Source of the DNA: Shimia thalassica
Lineage (GTDB): Bacteria; Pseudomonadota; Alphaproteobacteria; Rhodobacterales; Rhodobacteraceae
Reading direction: 5' to 3'
NCBI RefSeq assembly: GCF_001458215.1
Contig: NZ_CYTW01000001.1
Span: 2,108,001 to 2,172,000, forward strand
Length of the DNA: 64,000 bases
Both the position numbers and the translations under genes were made by a program. Under the pieces are notes generated by a model. The model saw only the letters and a list, made by a program, of their open reading frames with translations. It was not told where the DNA came from and searched no databases. Of the stretch, positions 44,309 to 53,943 are shown one piece after another (the first letter of the stretch is position 1; the number at the start of each line of letters is the position of its first letter).

Positions 44309-45580
44309 TTAATCTCGGGATTCGCTGGCCAGCTCCTCTTCCTCGAGCGCGGTTTCGATCGCGATCTCCTGAACCACTTCAAGGGCAACAGGCGACGCCG
44401 ATGGCATGACCGGCGAATAGGCCCCTGTGTCTTCGACGGCGATACCTTCGCGACGGGTCATCCGGAACACGGCGTACCCTGCTAACCCAAGCATCAGAAT
44501 GGCGATCACAAGGAAGAACCCAGAAGGACCAAAGACCTCCATGATCCAACCTGTCACGATCGGGCCCGAAATCGCGCCCAGTCCGTTAATAAAGACCATA
44601 CCTCCGGATGCGGCGGCCATCTCGTCTACTTCGAGAAAGTCGTTCGTGTGCGCAATCAGCAAGGAATAAAGCGGGTTCGAAAAGCCCCCGACCAAGGTTG
44701 CCGCAAACAACAACAGCCAGAAATTCGCGCCATAAACCATGCCAATCACTGCGCCCACACCGCCAGCAAAACCCGCAAAAGCGATCAAAACCCGTCGGTC
44801 CATTCTGTCAGACAGCCATCCCAATGGGTATTGGATGACAGTTGCACCGACATAAAACGCCGCAACAAAAATCGAAATTTCAGAGACCGACAAATCGATC
44901 GAGGCCCCGTAAACCGCCGACATCCCGAACTGGGCCGAGAACACGCCGCCCAGCAACACCATGCCCACCGTACCAAGCGGAGACTTCTGCACCAGTTCGC
45001 GCAGCGTCATCGCCTTTGTCATTTCAAACGCGGGGGTTGGTGAAATGCTGAGCAGAATGGGCGCGAAGGAAATCGAAACAAGCACGGATGGAATGATAAA
45101 CAGAACAAATCCGGATGGATCTGCCGTCACCAAAAGCGCCTGCGCTACAATCACGCCGATCATCTGCACAATGAGATAAAGCGAAAGCGCCTTGCCGCGG
45201 GTTTCATTTGTCGCCGCGTTGTTCAGCCAGCTTTCCGCCGTGACATACACGCCCGAAAAGCAAAACCCGATAATGATACGCCCCACCGTCCACACCCATG
45301 GGTTTGCAAAGGTGGGGTACAGAATCAGAACTGCCGAAATGAAAGAGGCCAGCGCCGCAAAGACCCGGACATGCCCGACGCGCCGGATCATTTCCGGTGC
45401 CATGCGAGATCCCCCAAGGAACCCGACAAAGTAGGCAGACATCACAATAGACATCTCCCACGTGCCAAAACCTTCGATCTGGCCGCGAATACCCAACAAG
45501 GTGGATTGCAGGCCGTTGCCAACCATCAAGAGCATCATCCCAAGCAGAAGTGCCCAAGAACCAGAGAGGAATTGAACCAT
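44309..45580 (-). CDS. MFS transporter (YcaD-like)
   Basis: A 423-residue major facilitator with about 12 hydrophobic helices: LLLGMMLLMVGNGLQSTLLG (helix 1), IVMSAYFVGFLGGSRM with the following RRVGHVRVFA loop (motif A region), and YPLGWLSDRMDRRVLIAFAG (second motif A) at the half-way point. The C-terminal tail after RMTRREG is acidic and cytoplasmic (EIAIETALEEEELASESRD). Relatives are predicted efflux or small-molecule transporters; the substrate is unknown. The start at 45580 follows TTTGGAG; the upstream TTG was rejected. It lies downstream of the L,D-transpeptidase gene on the same strand. Confidence 0.88.
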   Translation of the reverse strand: MVQFLSGSWALLLGMMLLMVGNGLQSTLLGIRGQIEGFGTWEMSIVMSAYFVGFLGGSRMAPEMIRRVGHVRVFAALASFISAVLILYPTFANPWVWTVGRIIIGFCFSGVYVTAESWLNNAATNETRGKALSLYLIVQMIGVIVAQALLVTADPSGFVLFIIPSVLVSISFAPILLSISPTPAFEMTKAMTLRELVQKSPLGTVGMVLLGGVFSAQFGMSAVYGASIDLSVSEISIFVAAFYVGATVIQYPLGWLSDRMDRRVLIAFAGFAGGVGAVIGMVYGANFWLLLFAATLVGGFSNPLYSLLIAHTNDFLEVDEMAAASGGMVFINGLGAISGPIVTGWIMEVFGPSGFFLVIAILMLGLAGYAVFRMTRREGIAVEDTGAYSPVMPSASPVALEVVQEIAIETALEEEELASESRD

Positions 45581-45715
45581 CGGGGTCTCCAAAAGATATC
45601 AATGTGAATCAAAGAAGCCCCTCATCACACGACAAAGGGCGCCTTGTATGCTCTGTCTGCGACCAGCGTAACACATTTGCGGCATCGGGCAGAAACGCCT
45701 GCCCTTGCCAGTGCC

Positions 45716-46483
45716 TTATTCTTCGGTGGTTTTGGCTTCTTGTGCTTCAACCGCAGCATAGACAACGTCGGGATCTACAATTGTAGGCGGAAGTTCGACA
45801 CCGCGATTGGCCAGTTCTTCGCCTTCGGCGGCAACGGATTCATCATAGGTCCGCACAACCACGTCTGTGCCCATTGGTGCGCGTTCATACAAATCGATCA
45901 CATCCTGATTGAACATCCGGATACAGCCAGCAGTGCTTGAGTTTCCGATGGATTGAAGATCGTTTGTCCCGTGAATTCGATAACGTGTGTCACGCCCGCC
46001 GCGATAGAGGTACAGCGCACGTGCGCCCAGCGGGCTGGCGACACCACCCGGAATACCACCTGCAAAAGGTCCATACACCTCGGGTTCGCTTCTCAGCATA
46101 TTGGCAGTGGGCGCCCATCCGGGCCATTCTTCCTTGCGCTTGATCGTTGCCTGTCCTGTGAAACCGCGCCCTTCGCGTCCTACCGCAATGGGATAGCGCG
46201 TGGCGCTGCCCCCGTCGCCGACAAGGTACAGAAACTTGGCATAGGGATCGACCACGATCGAGCCGGGCGCCTCTGATCCTTCATAGGCCACCGCCGCACG
46301 ACGGTTCGGTTCATTCAGATATTCGGCAGGAACCGCAGGCAATGTAATCTCGCCATCGGTCAGCACATCATACTCTGCCGGTGTAGCAGAGGGACTTTTG
46401 CCGTTTTCATAGGGCGCGCCGCATGCTGCAGCAAGGCTCAGACAGCCCAGAATAATCATAGTTCGAAAAGGTGCATAGAACAT
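45716..46483 (-). CDS. L,D-transpeptidase (YkuD domain), probable lipoprotein
   Basis: A 255-residue envelope enzyme that makes 3-3 cross-links in peptidoglycan or attaches proteins to it. The YkuD catalytic signature is complete: YRIHGTNDLQSIGNSSTAGCIRM with catalytic Cys187 and His in HGT. The domain begins near residue 75 (SIVVDPYAKFLYLVGDGGSA) and contains PIAVGREG and GVASPLGARALYLY. The N terminus is a hydrophobic signal with cysteines at 14 and 21 (SLAAACGAP); either could be the lipidated residue, though neither lipobox is ideal. The start at 46483 fits the signal peptide; the frame extends upstream without one. Confidence 0.9.
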   Translation of the reverse strand: MFYAPFRTMIILGCLSLAAACGAPYENGKSPSATPAEYDVLTDGEITLPAVPAEYLNEPNRRAAVAYEGSEAPGSIVVDPYAKFLYLVGDGGSATRYPIAVGREGRGFTGQATIKRKEEWPGWAPTANMLRSEPEVYGPFAGGIPGGVASPLGARALYLYRGGRDTRYRIHGTNDLQSIGNSSTAGCIRMFNQDVIDLYERAPMGTDVVVRTYDESVAAEGEELANRGVELPPTIVDPDVVYAAVEAQEAKTTEE

Positions 46484-46656
46484 ATTGGTATCCGCAATCT
46501 TCAAGGCTGGCGACGGATCGCACGTGTGCGTCCTCACCCAATTAAGGACAGGTTACGCGCAGACCAAAGCTTGTCGCAAGTCTTTGCTGATCTTGCGAAA
46601 AAACAATCACCCGAAATGAAAGAGGGCCTTACCCCGTCCTGATCGCCTTTTCCCCT

Positions 46657-47706
46657 CTAGGGCAGCAACAAAGACGCATCCCCATAAGAAAAGAAACGAT
46701 AGTCCTCTGCCACGGCATGATCATAGATCCGCGAGATCCGGTCCTGCCCCATGAGCGCGGAAACAAGCATCATCAAGGTCGATTTTGGCAAATGGAAATT
46801 TGTCATCAGGGCATCTGCGACGTGAAAGTCGAAACCGGGGTATATAAAGATGTCCGTACCCCCATCCCAAGGCTTGATCTCGCCATCACGTGCTGCGCTC
46901 TCGATCAGGCGTAACGCGGTTGTGCCAACTGGAATAACGCGACCACCGGCGGCTTTGGTGGCATTGATCTCGCGCGCGGCCTGTTCGGACACATGTCCCC
47001 ACTCGGAATGCATTTTATGGTCTTTCACGTCATCGACCTTGACCGGCAAAAAGGTCCCCGCCCCGACGTGCAGAGTGACATATGTGAAGGTGACGCCATG
47101 CGCGGCCAGCTTTTCCAGCAAGGCCTCATCAAAATGAAGCGATGCAGTGGGCGCGGCAACCGCGCCTGAATTTCGCGCCCAAACCGTTTGATAATCCGTT
47201 TTGTCCTGCGCGTCGGCAGCGCGTTTGGCGGCAATATAAGGGGGCAAGGGCATGTTTCCCGCCTCGGCCAGTGCCGCATCAAAGTCGTCGCCTTGCAAAT
47301 CAAACTGCAAAACGCCCTGCCCGTCTTCTTTTGCCACAAGAGTTGCCCGCAGCGCGTCGGAAAACACAATGTCTTCGCCTTCCTTGATCTTCTTCAAGGG
47401 CTTCAACAACGCCGACCATTGCCCGCCAGAGCGTGGCTCAAGCAATGTGACCTCGATCCTAGCTTTGCTGGGGCCTTCGGTGCCCGTATCGCGGTGACGG
47501 AAACCGCTCAACCGTGCAGGAATGACTTTGGTATCGTTCAGAACAAGCCGGTCGCCCGGGCGCAGCCAATCGGTGATATCACGCACCACGGCATCGGTAA
47601 TCTGATCCCCTTCTGCCACGAGAAGCCGTGCCGCGCTGCGCGGATTGGCAGGACGGGTGGCGATCAACCGGTCGGGCAGATCAAAGTCAAAATCGGAAAG
47701 GTGCAT
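46657..47706 (-). CDS. queA: S-adenosylmethionine:tRNA ribosyltransferase-isomerase
   Basis: Transfers and rearranges the ribose of S-adenosylmethionine onto preQ1 in tRNA to form epoxyqueuosine. The 349-residue protein shows the family start [55 protein letters not shown], the strongly conserved [16 protein letters not shown] and [19 protein letters not shown]. It begins nine bases after the stop of the AsmA-like gene on the same strand and is probably co-transcribed with it. Confidence 0.96.
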   Translation of the reverse strand: MHLSDFDFDLPDRLIATRPANPRSAARLLVAEGDQITDAVVRDITDWLRPGDRLVLNDTKVIPARLSGFRHRDTGTEGPSKARIEVTLLEPRSGGQWSALLKPLKKIKEGEDIVFSDALRATLVAKEDGQGVLQFDLQGDDFDAALAEAGNMPLPPYIAAKRAADAQDKTDYQTVWARNSGAVAAPTASLHFDEALLEKLAAHGVTFTYVTLHVGAGTFLPVKVDDVKDHKMHSEWGHVSEQAAREINATKAAGGRVIPVGTTALRLIESAARDGEIKPWDGGTDIFIYPGFDFHVADALMTNFHLPKSTLMMLVSALMGQDRISRIYDHAVAEDYRFFSYGDASLLLP

Positions 47707-47715
47707 GATACGAGG

Positions 47716-50700
47716 TTACCGGTTGTCTTGTGGCTGCCCCGGCGCGCCAGAGGGTTCGGTTTGGGGCTGCTGTTGTGGAACTGAAAGCGTGTTGTCCTCC
47801 ATAGAAGGAGGCGGGCGGCGGAAAATCTCTCGAAAAAAGCCGGGCGTCAAGGCCGATAGAGGGTTCACAGCAATTGAATAAGCGTCAATCGGGCCTTTGA
47901 CCTGGTAATTGAACGCGATCAGCCCCTCACCTTTCTTGGAAATCACGCGCCCCATTTGGTTGACGACAAACAAGGGGGATATCGCACCCTGCATATCAAG
48001 GAAACTGTCCGCCAACCGGTAATACCCATCCGCCGAAATGCCCATTGCAGGGCCCACGGCACTGGATTGTCCCAGCACAAGCCGAGTGTCTGACAGCTGG
48101 AACCGCCCGACGATTTCGTTGAACAGTATGCCTGGACCGCTCATCTGATCCAGCAATCCAACAACACTCACCGCATTGAGCAATTCTGCAATGACAGGCA
48201 GTTCCTGCACTTTGATGTTGAGAACCTGAAAGCTTCCATCCCAAACATCACGGTCGGGGTTTGGGGCCAATCGAAGGCTAAGGGTGCCGCCCGTCGCGGC
48301 ATCCAGCAAATTCATGGCCATCAGAACCCGCGCGGCATTATCGGCAACGACATGAACGCCCGTGCCGCCGTTTTCCGGATAGATTTCACCACGAACAGGC
48401 GCCGCCCCGTTCAGGTTGCCGGTGAAAGTACCACGCATGCCGTCGTTTGTAGTAAGGTTCGCCGTCACATTGGAAAGGGCAATGGTTTCCGAAACGCGCG
48501 CTTCATCCAGTTGGGCCGTGATGGGACCAGAGGCAGCGTTAGCTTCGTCTGCCCCTTCGCTATCAAGTCCCGCCGGCAGATACCGCATGTCAAACACGCC
48601 ACTGCGCATCACAACCGCGGGGGCATTGCCCTGCCCGCGCCCGACAAGCTGTGCCGCGCCGCGCAGCCATTCCCCCACACGGAACGCAGTGAAATCGGTG
48701 AGCTTCATGCCACCTTCAGGGGTCAGTTCTACATAGCCTTCTGCCTCGATCCCCGGAGCGGTGATTTCAAAGGCGTCAATTGTTGGTGGCGATGTCAGCG
48801 TCAAGTTGACCTTGGCCTGCCCAGACACAGAGGCGGGTTTGGCCCAGCCCAGCTGCGGGACGCTCAGACGTGCGCCGACAAGGTCAGACGTGATCACCAT
48901 TGCCGGTGGTTGCCCCTTGACCATATCAATCCGGATGTCGGCTTTGGCTTTGTCACGGACCGTTCCGTCCGGAAATCCGATTTCGAATTCTTCAATGGCA
49001 ACAGGGCTGATTTCGGACTGCCCTGTAAGTGTACTTTTTCCATCCGCCTTTTTGCCGATCGCGGTTTCCCAACGCGCGGTTGCGGGCAGCGCCCCCAGCG
49101 CACCCACGGCATCGACGACAACGTGCTCGTGCGTTGTTCTGACCTTGACATCGCCAACCATCTCTTTGCCTTTGATGAAATGGTCCGTGCGCATGCCTTC
49201 GCCTTTGGCGAAGATTTCAAAGGTCAGGTCTTCGGGCGCGATCTTTGGCTTCAAAATCATGCGCAGCGTACCTTCTGCACGCAGTTCCCCCTGCGCCAGA
49301 TCCACCGGCAGATTGGCCTTGGTCATGACCTGTAGCGGTTCGCGTTCAAGCAAGGAAAAGAACGCCGTGACAGGTCCGTTCGCCTTAAGATGCACCGTGC
49401 CCGGGGAAGGTCTGAGCTTGGTGTTCTCGACAACAAACGTGGTTCCGGAACCATCAACAAGACCGCCCTGATCGGCCTCGACCCAACCCTGTTCCGCAGT
49501 CACATAAAACTTGTCGTGGATCAGCGTGGCAAACCCCGCGACATCTCGCACATGGGGCATGGTCTTCATAAAGCGCACTTCTGCATTATCGACAAGAAAG
49601 TTGAGAAAGACTTCGGGCTTGTCGTCCGGTCTTGATTTCAACCGAAACACGAGATCCTTGAAGTCACCGGCAAACAGGTTTTCCCGGAACCATTTGTGCA
49701 AACGGGGTTTTACGCCATCAGGCCAAATCGCCATCAGATCCGCACGGTTATAGCTGTTGAGCGATCCGGCGAGGTGATAGACCCAGTCACCCTTTTCGAC
49801 AGACAGCCCGCCTTTCAACGCCAGTTGTCGTTCGGGCTGGTTCAAGATCAACTGTCCCAGGGTGACCTCGAACGGATCAAGGCGCAGTCGAAAATCAACA
49901 TAAGCATCATCAAGAGCCAGCGTCACAGCGCTTTCTTCTGTCGGAGTCACCTGCACGTTATGCAGCCCAAGCTGAAAGACGGTTTCCTGTGGCAAGCCTT
50001 GTTTGAAGTCCCCCAAAACGGCCTGCCCCTGGGCATTGAAAGTCACCCAGTCGGACGAAATCGCCAATCGGTCCAGCGTGACAATATTCTGATCAGGGCG
50101 ATACGTCAGATGCGTCAGGGCAGATTGGATAGGAATGGGGTTTTCCGCGCCTTCAGGACGCAAAAAACCTTCCTCCATTGCGAGGCTGACCGTGGTCGGA
50201 CCAAGGCGGCCCTGAGGGTCTATAAAGGCCCGAAGAGAGCCGGAGATCGGCGCACGGATCGCGCCCAACCACGCCAAAGCGGCCGATTGCGATGCGATTT
50301 CTTCGGCTGGAAAGGAATCAAAGGTCAAAATGGCGCGCGCTTCTTGCGTGTCATAAGATGTCTCGAGTGCAAGATCGACGGCCGAGGCATATCCACGTCC
50401 GCCCAGCAACGCCAGATGCGCCCCGAAGGTGATCAGCGGCCCGTCCCGTTCCATGCGGGCTTCGGCCCCGTCAACATTCCACGCCCGCCCCGAACGCAAA
50501 TCTTCGTAGCGCAGGCTCATCGCTTCGATGGAAACACGGTCCAACTGAGCGAAAAACGGCTGACTCAACAGGTTTTCGATCTCTTGCCCTACGCCCGCAA
50601 GCGCGGACTGGGCATCAATGCCCCCCATCCCGAGCCCCTGATCGCCGAAGGCAAGATCAAACGCGCCGTCTTCGCTGCGCCGCAAAGCAAGAGACAGACC

Positions 50701-51033
50701 CGCAACCCTGAGGTCTGTTGGCACAACCAGACCGCTGCCGAGATCAGACAGGGAAAACGTCGCATCCATTTCTTCAAGGGAAATGGTGCTGTTGGTCTCG
50801 GAGTTGGAAAGTGTCACATCCCGCAGCGTGACGCGCGGACGCAGCTTGTCCTCAACAACAAAAAAAACACCGTCTAGGCTAATGTTTATACTGTCAAAAT
50901 TATCATTGAGAGCCACCTCAACACGCGAAACGATCCATGTCGGCAGGGCAACAGATCGCCCCATCAGGATAAACAATCCGATGGCCGCAATCAGACCAAG
51001 AAAGAAAACAGTCTGAATGGCAACAAGGCCCAC
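47716..51033 (-). CDS. Large AsmA-like protein (YhdP/TamB-type repeats)
   Basis: A protein of about 1105 residues with one N-terminal membrane helix (VAIQTVFFLGLIAAIGLFIL) and then a long beta-rich periplasmic body. The body resembles AsmA-like, DUF3971-containing proteins of the bridge-like lipid-transfer class (for example FAIGEDFK-like FEIFAKGEG, LLDQMSGPGILFNEIVGRFQ, LDMQGAISPLFVVNQMGRV at the C terminus). Relatives move phospholipid between inner and outer membrane. The start is uncertain: GTG at 51033 has no ribosome binding site, and the frame is open upstream to 51126 with a basic, proline-rich stretch but only CTG as an additional start candidate (51093). Confidence 0.8.
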   Translation of the reverse strand: MGLVAIQTVFFLGLIAAIGLFILMGRSVALPTWIVSRVEVALNDNFDSINISLDGVFFVVEDKLRPRVTLRDVTLSNSETNSTISLEEMDATFSLSDLGSGLVVPTDLRVAGLSLALRRSEDGAFDLAFGDQGLGMGGIDAQSALAGVGQEIENLLSQPFFAQLDRVSIEAMSLRYEDLRSGRAWNVDGAEARMERDGPLITFGAHLALLGGRGYASAVDLALETSYDTQEARAILTFDSFPAEEIASQSAALAWLGAIRAPISGSLRAFIDPQGRLGPTTVSLAMEEGFLRPEGAENPIPIQSALTHLTYRPDQNIVTLDRLAISSDWVTFNAQGQAVLGDFKQGLPQETVFQLGLHNVQVTPTEESAVTLALDDAYVDFRLRLDPFEVTLGQLILNQPERQLALKGGLSVEKGDWVYHLAGSLNSYNRADLMAIWPDGVKPRLHKWFRENLFAGDFKDLVFRLKSRPDDKPEVFLNFLVDNAEVRFMKTMPHVRDVAGFATLIHDKFYVTAEQGWVEADQGGLVDGSGTTFVVENTKLRPSPGTVHLKANGPVTAFFSLLEREPLQVMTKANLPVDLAQGELRAEGTLRMILKPKIAPEDLTFEIFAKGEGMRTDHFIKGKEMVGDVKVRTTHEHVVVDAVGALGALPATARWETAIGKKADGKSTLTGQSEISPVAIEEFEIGFPDGTVRDKAKADIRIDMVKGQPPAMVITSDLVGARLSVPQLGWAKPASVSGQAKVNLTLTSPPTIDAFEITAPGIEAEGYVELTPEGGMKLTDFTAFRVGEWLRGAAQLVGRGQGNAPAVVMRSGVFDMRYLPAGLDSEGADEANAASGPITAQLDEARVSETIALSNVTANLTTNDGMRGTFTGNLNGAAPVRGEIYPENGGTGVHVVADNAARVLMAMNLLDAATGGTLSLRLAPNPDRDVWDGSFQVLNIKVQELPVIAELLNAVSVVGLLDQMSGPGILFNEIVGRFQLSDTRLVLGQSSAVGPAMGISADGYYRLADSFLDMQGAISPLFVVNQMGRVISKKGEGLIAFNYQVKGPIDAYSIAVNPLSALTPGFFREIFRRPPPSMEDNTLSVPQQQPQTEPSGAPGQPQDNR

Positions 51034-51180
51034 ACGCTGTCGAGGCGGTGGACGATTTGGTTTTTCGTCAGGTTTGTTTTGCTGCTCGGTCAGCGCTACG
51101 TCTCGTCTTGTGTCTTTTGGGGTTGCTCACCTGCCCCCAGCATATACCTTAACGCCGCCCTACCCAAGGAGTCTTGAAAG

Positions 51181-51642
51181 ATGTTTGACGTCGCCGACCT
51201 TGCCCCGGAATTTTCCCTGCCTGCCTCAGATGGCACCAACTTTGATTTGGCCGCTCAGCGCCCTGCGCCGGTTGTGCTCTTTTTTTATCCCAGAGACAAC
51301 ACGGCCGGCTGCACGAAAGAAGCAATCGGGTTCACAGAAGCGCTTGCCAATTTTGAAGACGCGGGTGCCCGGGTTTTCGGCATTTCCAAAGACTCTCTGG
51401 CCTCGCATGAGAAGTTCATCACGAAAAAAGAGCTCGGGATGGCTTTGCTTTCTGATGAAAACAGCGACGTCTGCGAACGCTATGGCGTTTGGAAAGAAAA
51501 GAAGATGTACGGCAAAACCTTTATGGGCATCGAACGGTCTACCTTTCTGATCGACTCCGAAGGAAAAATCGCGCGCATCTGGCGCAAAGTCAAAGTCGAC
51601 GGCCATGTCGCCGACGTATTGGAGGCTGTGAAAGCACTGTGA
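51181..51642 (+). CDS. bcp: Peroxiredoxin of the Bcp type
   Basis: Thiol peroxidase of 153 residues. The thioredoxin-fold start is VADLAPEFSLPASDG; the peroxidatic Cys44 is in NTAGCTKEAIGF. The resolving cysteine that many Bcp proteins have five residues later is Ile49 here, so this copy should work as a 1-Cys type or resolve elsewhere (the other Cys is in DSDVCERYG-like NSDVCERYGV). GTKTFMGIERSTFLID is replaced by KTFMGIERSTFLID as usual for Bcp. AAGGAGTCTTGAAAG precedes the start. It overlaps the next gene by GTGA. Confidence 0.92.
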   Translation: MFDVADLAPEFSLPASDGTNFDLAAQRPAPVVLFFYPRDNTAGCTKEAIGFTEALANFEDAGARVFGISKDSLASHEKFITKKELGMALLSDENSDVCERYGVWKEKKMYGKTFMGIERSTFLIDSEGKIARIWRKVKVDGHVADVLEAVKAL

Positions 51643-52475
51643 CCCAAAAAACTCTGGCGGAAATGGCGGTCGAGGTTCTCACGACCGCCGATGGTCGCGA
51701 AAAAACCGCCCTGTCGCACAAACATGCCGCAACCTGGTTCGCCGCCAGAGAGGCAGGCACGCCCTTGGAAATCGGGCATGCCGTGCCGCCGATGCGTCCG
51801 TCGCGCCCCGAAAAACCAGAGCTTCTGTCGCCCCGGGATGTGCCGCGCCGCCGCCCGGGAAGCCCGCAGGGCCGGATTGCCTTGCTGCACGCTGTGGCCC
51901 ATATCGAATTGAACGCCGTGGACCTGCATTGGGACATCATCGCCCGCTTTACGGACGAGCCAATGCCGATTGGCTTCTATGATGACTGGGTCAAGTCGGC
52001 AGATGAAGAATCCAAACATTTCAATCTGATATGTGATTGCCTTGAAGCAATGGACAGCTTTTATGGCGCCCTTCCGGCCCATGCGGGCATGTGGCAAGCC
52101 GCAGAAGACACCGCAGGGGATTTTCTGGGCCGGCTTGCGGTTGTTCCGATGGTTCTCGAGGCGCGCGGTCTGGATGTCACCCCCGGCATGATCCAGATTT
52201 TCAAACAGGCCAAAGAAAAACAGACCTTGGAAGCGCTGGAAATCATCTATGCAGAAGAAGTCGGCCATGTCGCCTATGGGTCAAAGTGGTTTCATTTCCT
52301 GTGTGGGCGCAACAACTTTGATCCAAAAGATGTCTTCCACGATCTGGTGCGTCGGTACTTTCACAGCGCACTCAAGCCCCCGTTCAACGAAGAGAAGCGC
52401 GCAGAAGCCGGCCTGCCACCGGATTTTTACTGGCCACTGGCGGAAGAAACCAAAACAAAGACCCGCGTTCGATAG
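51639..52475 (+). CDS. DUF455 family ferritin-like protein
   Basis: A 278-residue protein with a ferritin-like four-helix pattern carrying metal-ligand pairs: AVAHIELNAVDLHWDI, DWVKSADEESKHFNLI (E..EsKH), PMVLEARGLDVTPGMI and IIYAEEVGHVAYGSKW (E..GH). This is the DUF455/HI0077-like di-metal family, with unknown reaction. Translation probably starts at GTG 51639, which shares GTGA with the bcp stop; GGAGG lies 13 bases upstream. Coupling to a peroxiredoxin suggests an iron or peroxide-related role. Confidence 0.85.
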   Translation: MTQKTLAEMAVEVLTTADGREKTALSHKHAATWFAAREAGTPLEIGHAVPPMRPSRPEKPELLSPRDVPRRRPGSPQGRIALLHAVAHIELNAVDLHWDIIARFTDEPMPIGFYDDWVKSADEESKHFNLICDCLEAMDSFYGALPAHAGMWQAAEDTAGDFLGRLAVVPMVLEARGLDVTPGMIQIFKQAKEKQTLEALEIIYAEEVGHVAYGSKWFHFLCGRNNFDPKDVFHDLVRRYFHSALKPPFNEEKRAEAGLPPDFYWPLAEETKTKTRVR

Positions 52476-52485
52476 GCGGGTCTTT
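52457..52485 (+). terminator. Terminator of the bcp operon
   Basis: AAAGACCCGC pairs with GCGGGTCTTT (10 bp) around a 9-base loop that contains the DUF455 stop codon; a further T-rich stretch follows. Confidence 0.75.
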
Positions 52486-52629
52486 GCCAAATTTTTTGCC
52501 TCAATTTCTCCTATCCCTCTGCTGCGACGTCAAAAACCTTGCCCACGACTCTCCGTACGGTTAAGAACGGCAGCGGTCGCGATGGGGACATGATCCGGCC
52601 ACACGGGAAGGAACAGAGGAAACATAAAC

Positions 52630-53943
52630 GTGCGGACTCGATTTGCGATCAGGCTTCATCAATTTCTGGAAAAGATCTTTCCTGAACGCCGCCTATTCCT
52701 TCGTTCAGACACCGACGCCCGATTTATCAGACTGCGCCCGTCGACCCAGCTGATTGCCTTGGCAGGAAGCGCCTTTATCGTGGCATGGGCGATTATCGCA
52801 ACTGCGGTTCTGTTGATGGATTCCATCGGCGCCGGAGATTTTCGCGAACAGGCCCGTCGGGACCAGCAGACTTATGAAACACGGCTGAATGATTTGTCCG
52901 AAGAACGCGACTCGCGCACCAGTGAAGCTTTGGCTGCACAGGCACGGTTTAACGCGGCTCTGGATCAGATTTCCGCCATGCAATCCGAACTTCTTGCCTC
53001 CGAAGCACGGCGTCGCGAGCTTGAAACCGGGATTGAAGTGATCCAATCCACCCTTCGCCGCACCATGAAAGAACGTGAAACGGCGCTTGATGAGGTGGAA
53101 ACCCTGACCGCATCTGCCAACGGCGCGAGCACGGCCATTGCGGATGGCAGCCCCGCAGGCAACGAAATGATGACCCTGCTCTCTGGTGCGCTGGAAGAAA
53201 CCGCAAAGCAGCGGGATCAGGTCATTCAGGACGCGACTGCCGCCTTGAAGGCCGCAGAGGAAATGGAACACGAGCTTGCCCTCATGGAGGAAAAGAACGA
53301 CCAGATTTTCCGCCAGCTTGAAGATGCGATGACGGTGTCGGTTGAACCCCTCGAAAAGATGTTCTCGGCGGCGGGCCTCAGCACAAAGTCCCTGATGGAA
53401 GAAGTGCGCCGCGGCTATAATGGTCAAGGTGGCCCGATGATGCCGCTCAGCTTTTCGACCAAAGGCGGCGAGCTGACCAAAGAAACCGTTCGCGCCAATC
53501 GCCTGCTCGATCAGCTGGACCGCTTGAACATGTATCGCATTGCCGCGGAAACCGTTCCGCTGGACATCCCGATCAAGTCGGCCTTCCGCTATACAAGTGG
53601 ATATGGCATGCGCTGGGGCCGGATGCACAATGGCACCGATTTCGCCGGTCGCCACGGAACGCCGATTCTGTCGACGGCTGATGGCGTTGTCATTCATGCG
53701 GACTGGCAGTCGGGATACGGAAGGCTGGTAAAAATCCAGCATGCGAACGGAATTGAGACGCGATATGCCCATCTGGCAAGAATCCGCGTAAAGAAGGGGC
53801 AAAGGGTCTCGCGCGGAGAACGCATTGGTGATATGGGCAATTCCGGAAGGTCTACCGGCACCCATTTGCACTATGAAGTGCGTGTTAACGGTAGAGCCGT
53901 AAACCCGATGAAGTTTATCAAGGCTGGAAAGAATGTTTTCTAA
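52630..53943 (+). CDS. M23 family metallopeptidase (LytM domain) with coiled coil
   Basis: A 437-residue envelope protein: a cytoplasmic basic start, a membrane helix near 43-63 (LAGSAFIVAWAIIATAVLLM), a periplasmic coiled coil (about 70-260) and a C-terminal LytM domain (about 325-425). The zinc-binding motifs of an active enzyme are present: HNGTDFAG and HLHYEV. It should cleave peptidoglycan cross-links. GTG 52630 follows AGAGGAAAC. Its last 11 bases overlap the bactofilin gene, an arrangement conserved in alphaproteobacteria where bactofilin and such a peptidase (LmdC in Hyphomonas) work together in cell shape. Confidence 0.92.
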   Translation: MRTRFAIRLHQFLEKIFPERRLFLRSDTDARFIRLRPSTQLIALAGSAFIVAWAIIATAVLLMDSIGAGDFREQARRDQQTYETRLNDLSEERDSRTSEALAAQARFNAALDQISAMQSELLASEARRRELETGIEVIQSTLRRTMKERETALDEVETLTASANGASTAIADGSPAGNEMMTLLSGALEETAKQRDQVIQDATAALKAAEEMEHELALMEEKNDQIFRQLEDAMTVSVEPLEKMFSAAGLSTKSLMEEVRRGYNGQGGPMMPLSFSTKGGELTKETVRANRLLDQLDRLNMYRIAAETVPLDIPIKSAFRYTSGYGMRWGRMHNGTDFAGRHGTPILSTADGVVIHADWQSGYGRLVKIQHANGIETRYAHLARIRVKKGQRVSRGERIGDMGNSGRSTGTHLHYEVRVNGRAVNPMKFIKAGKNVF

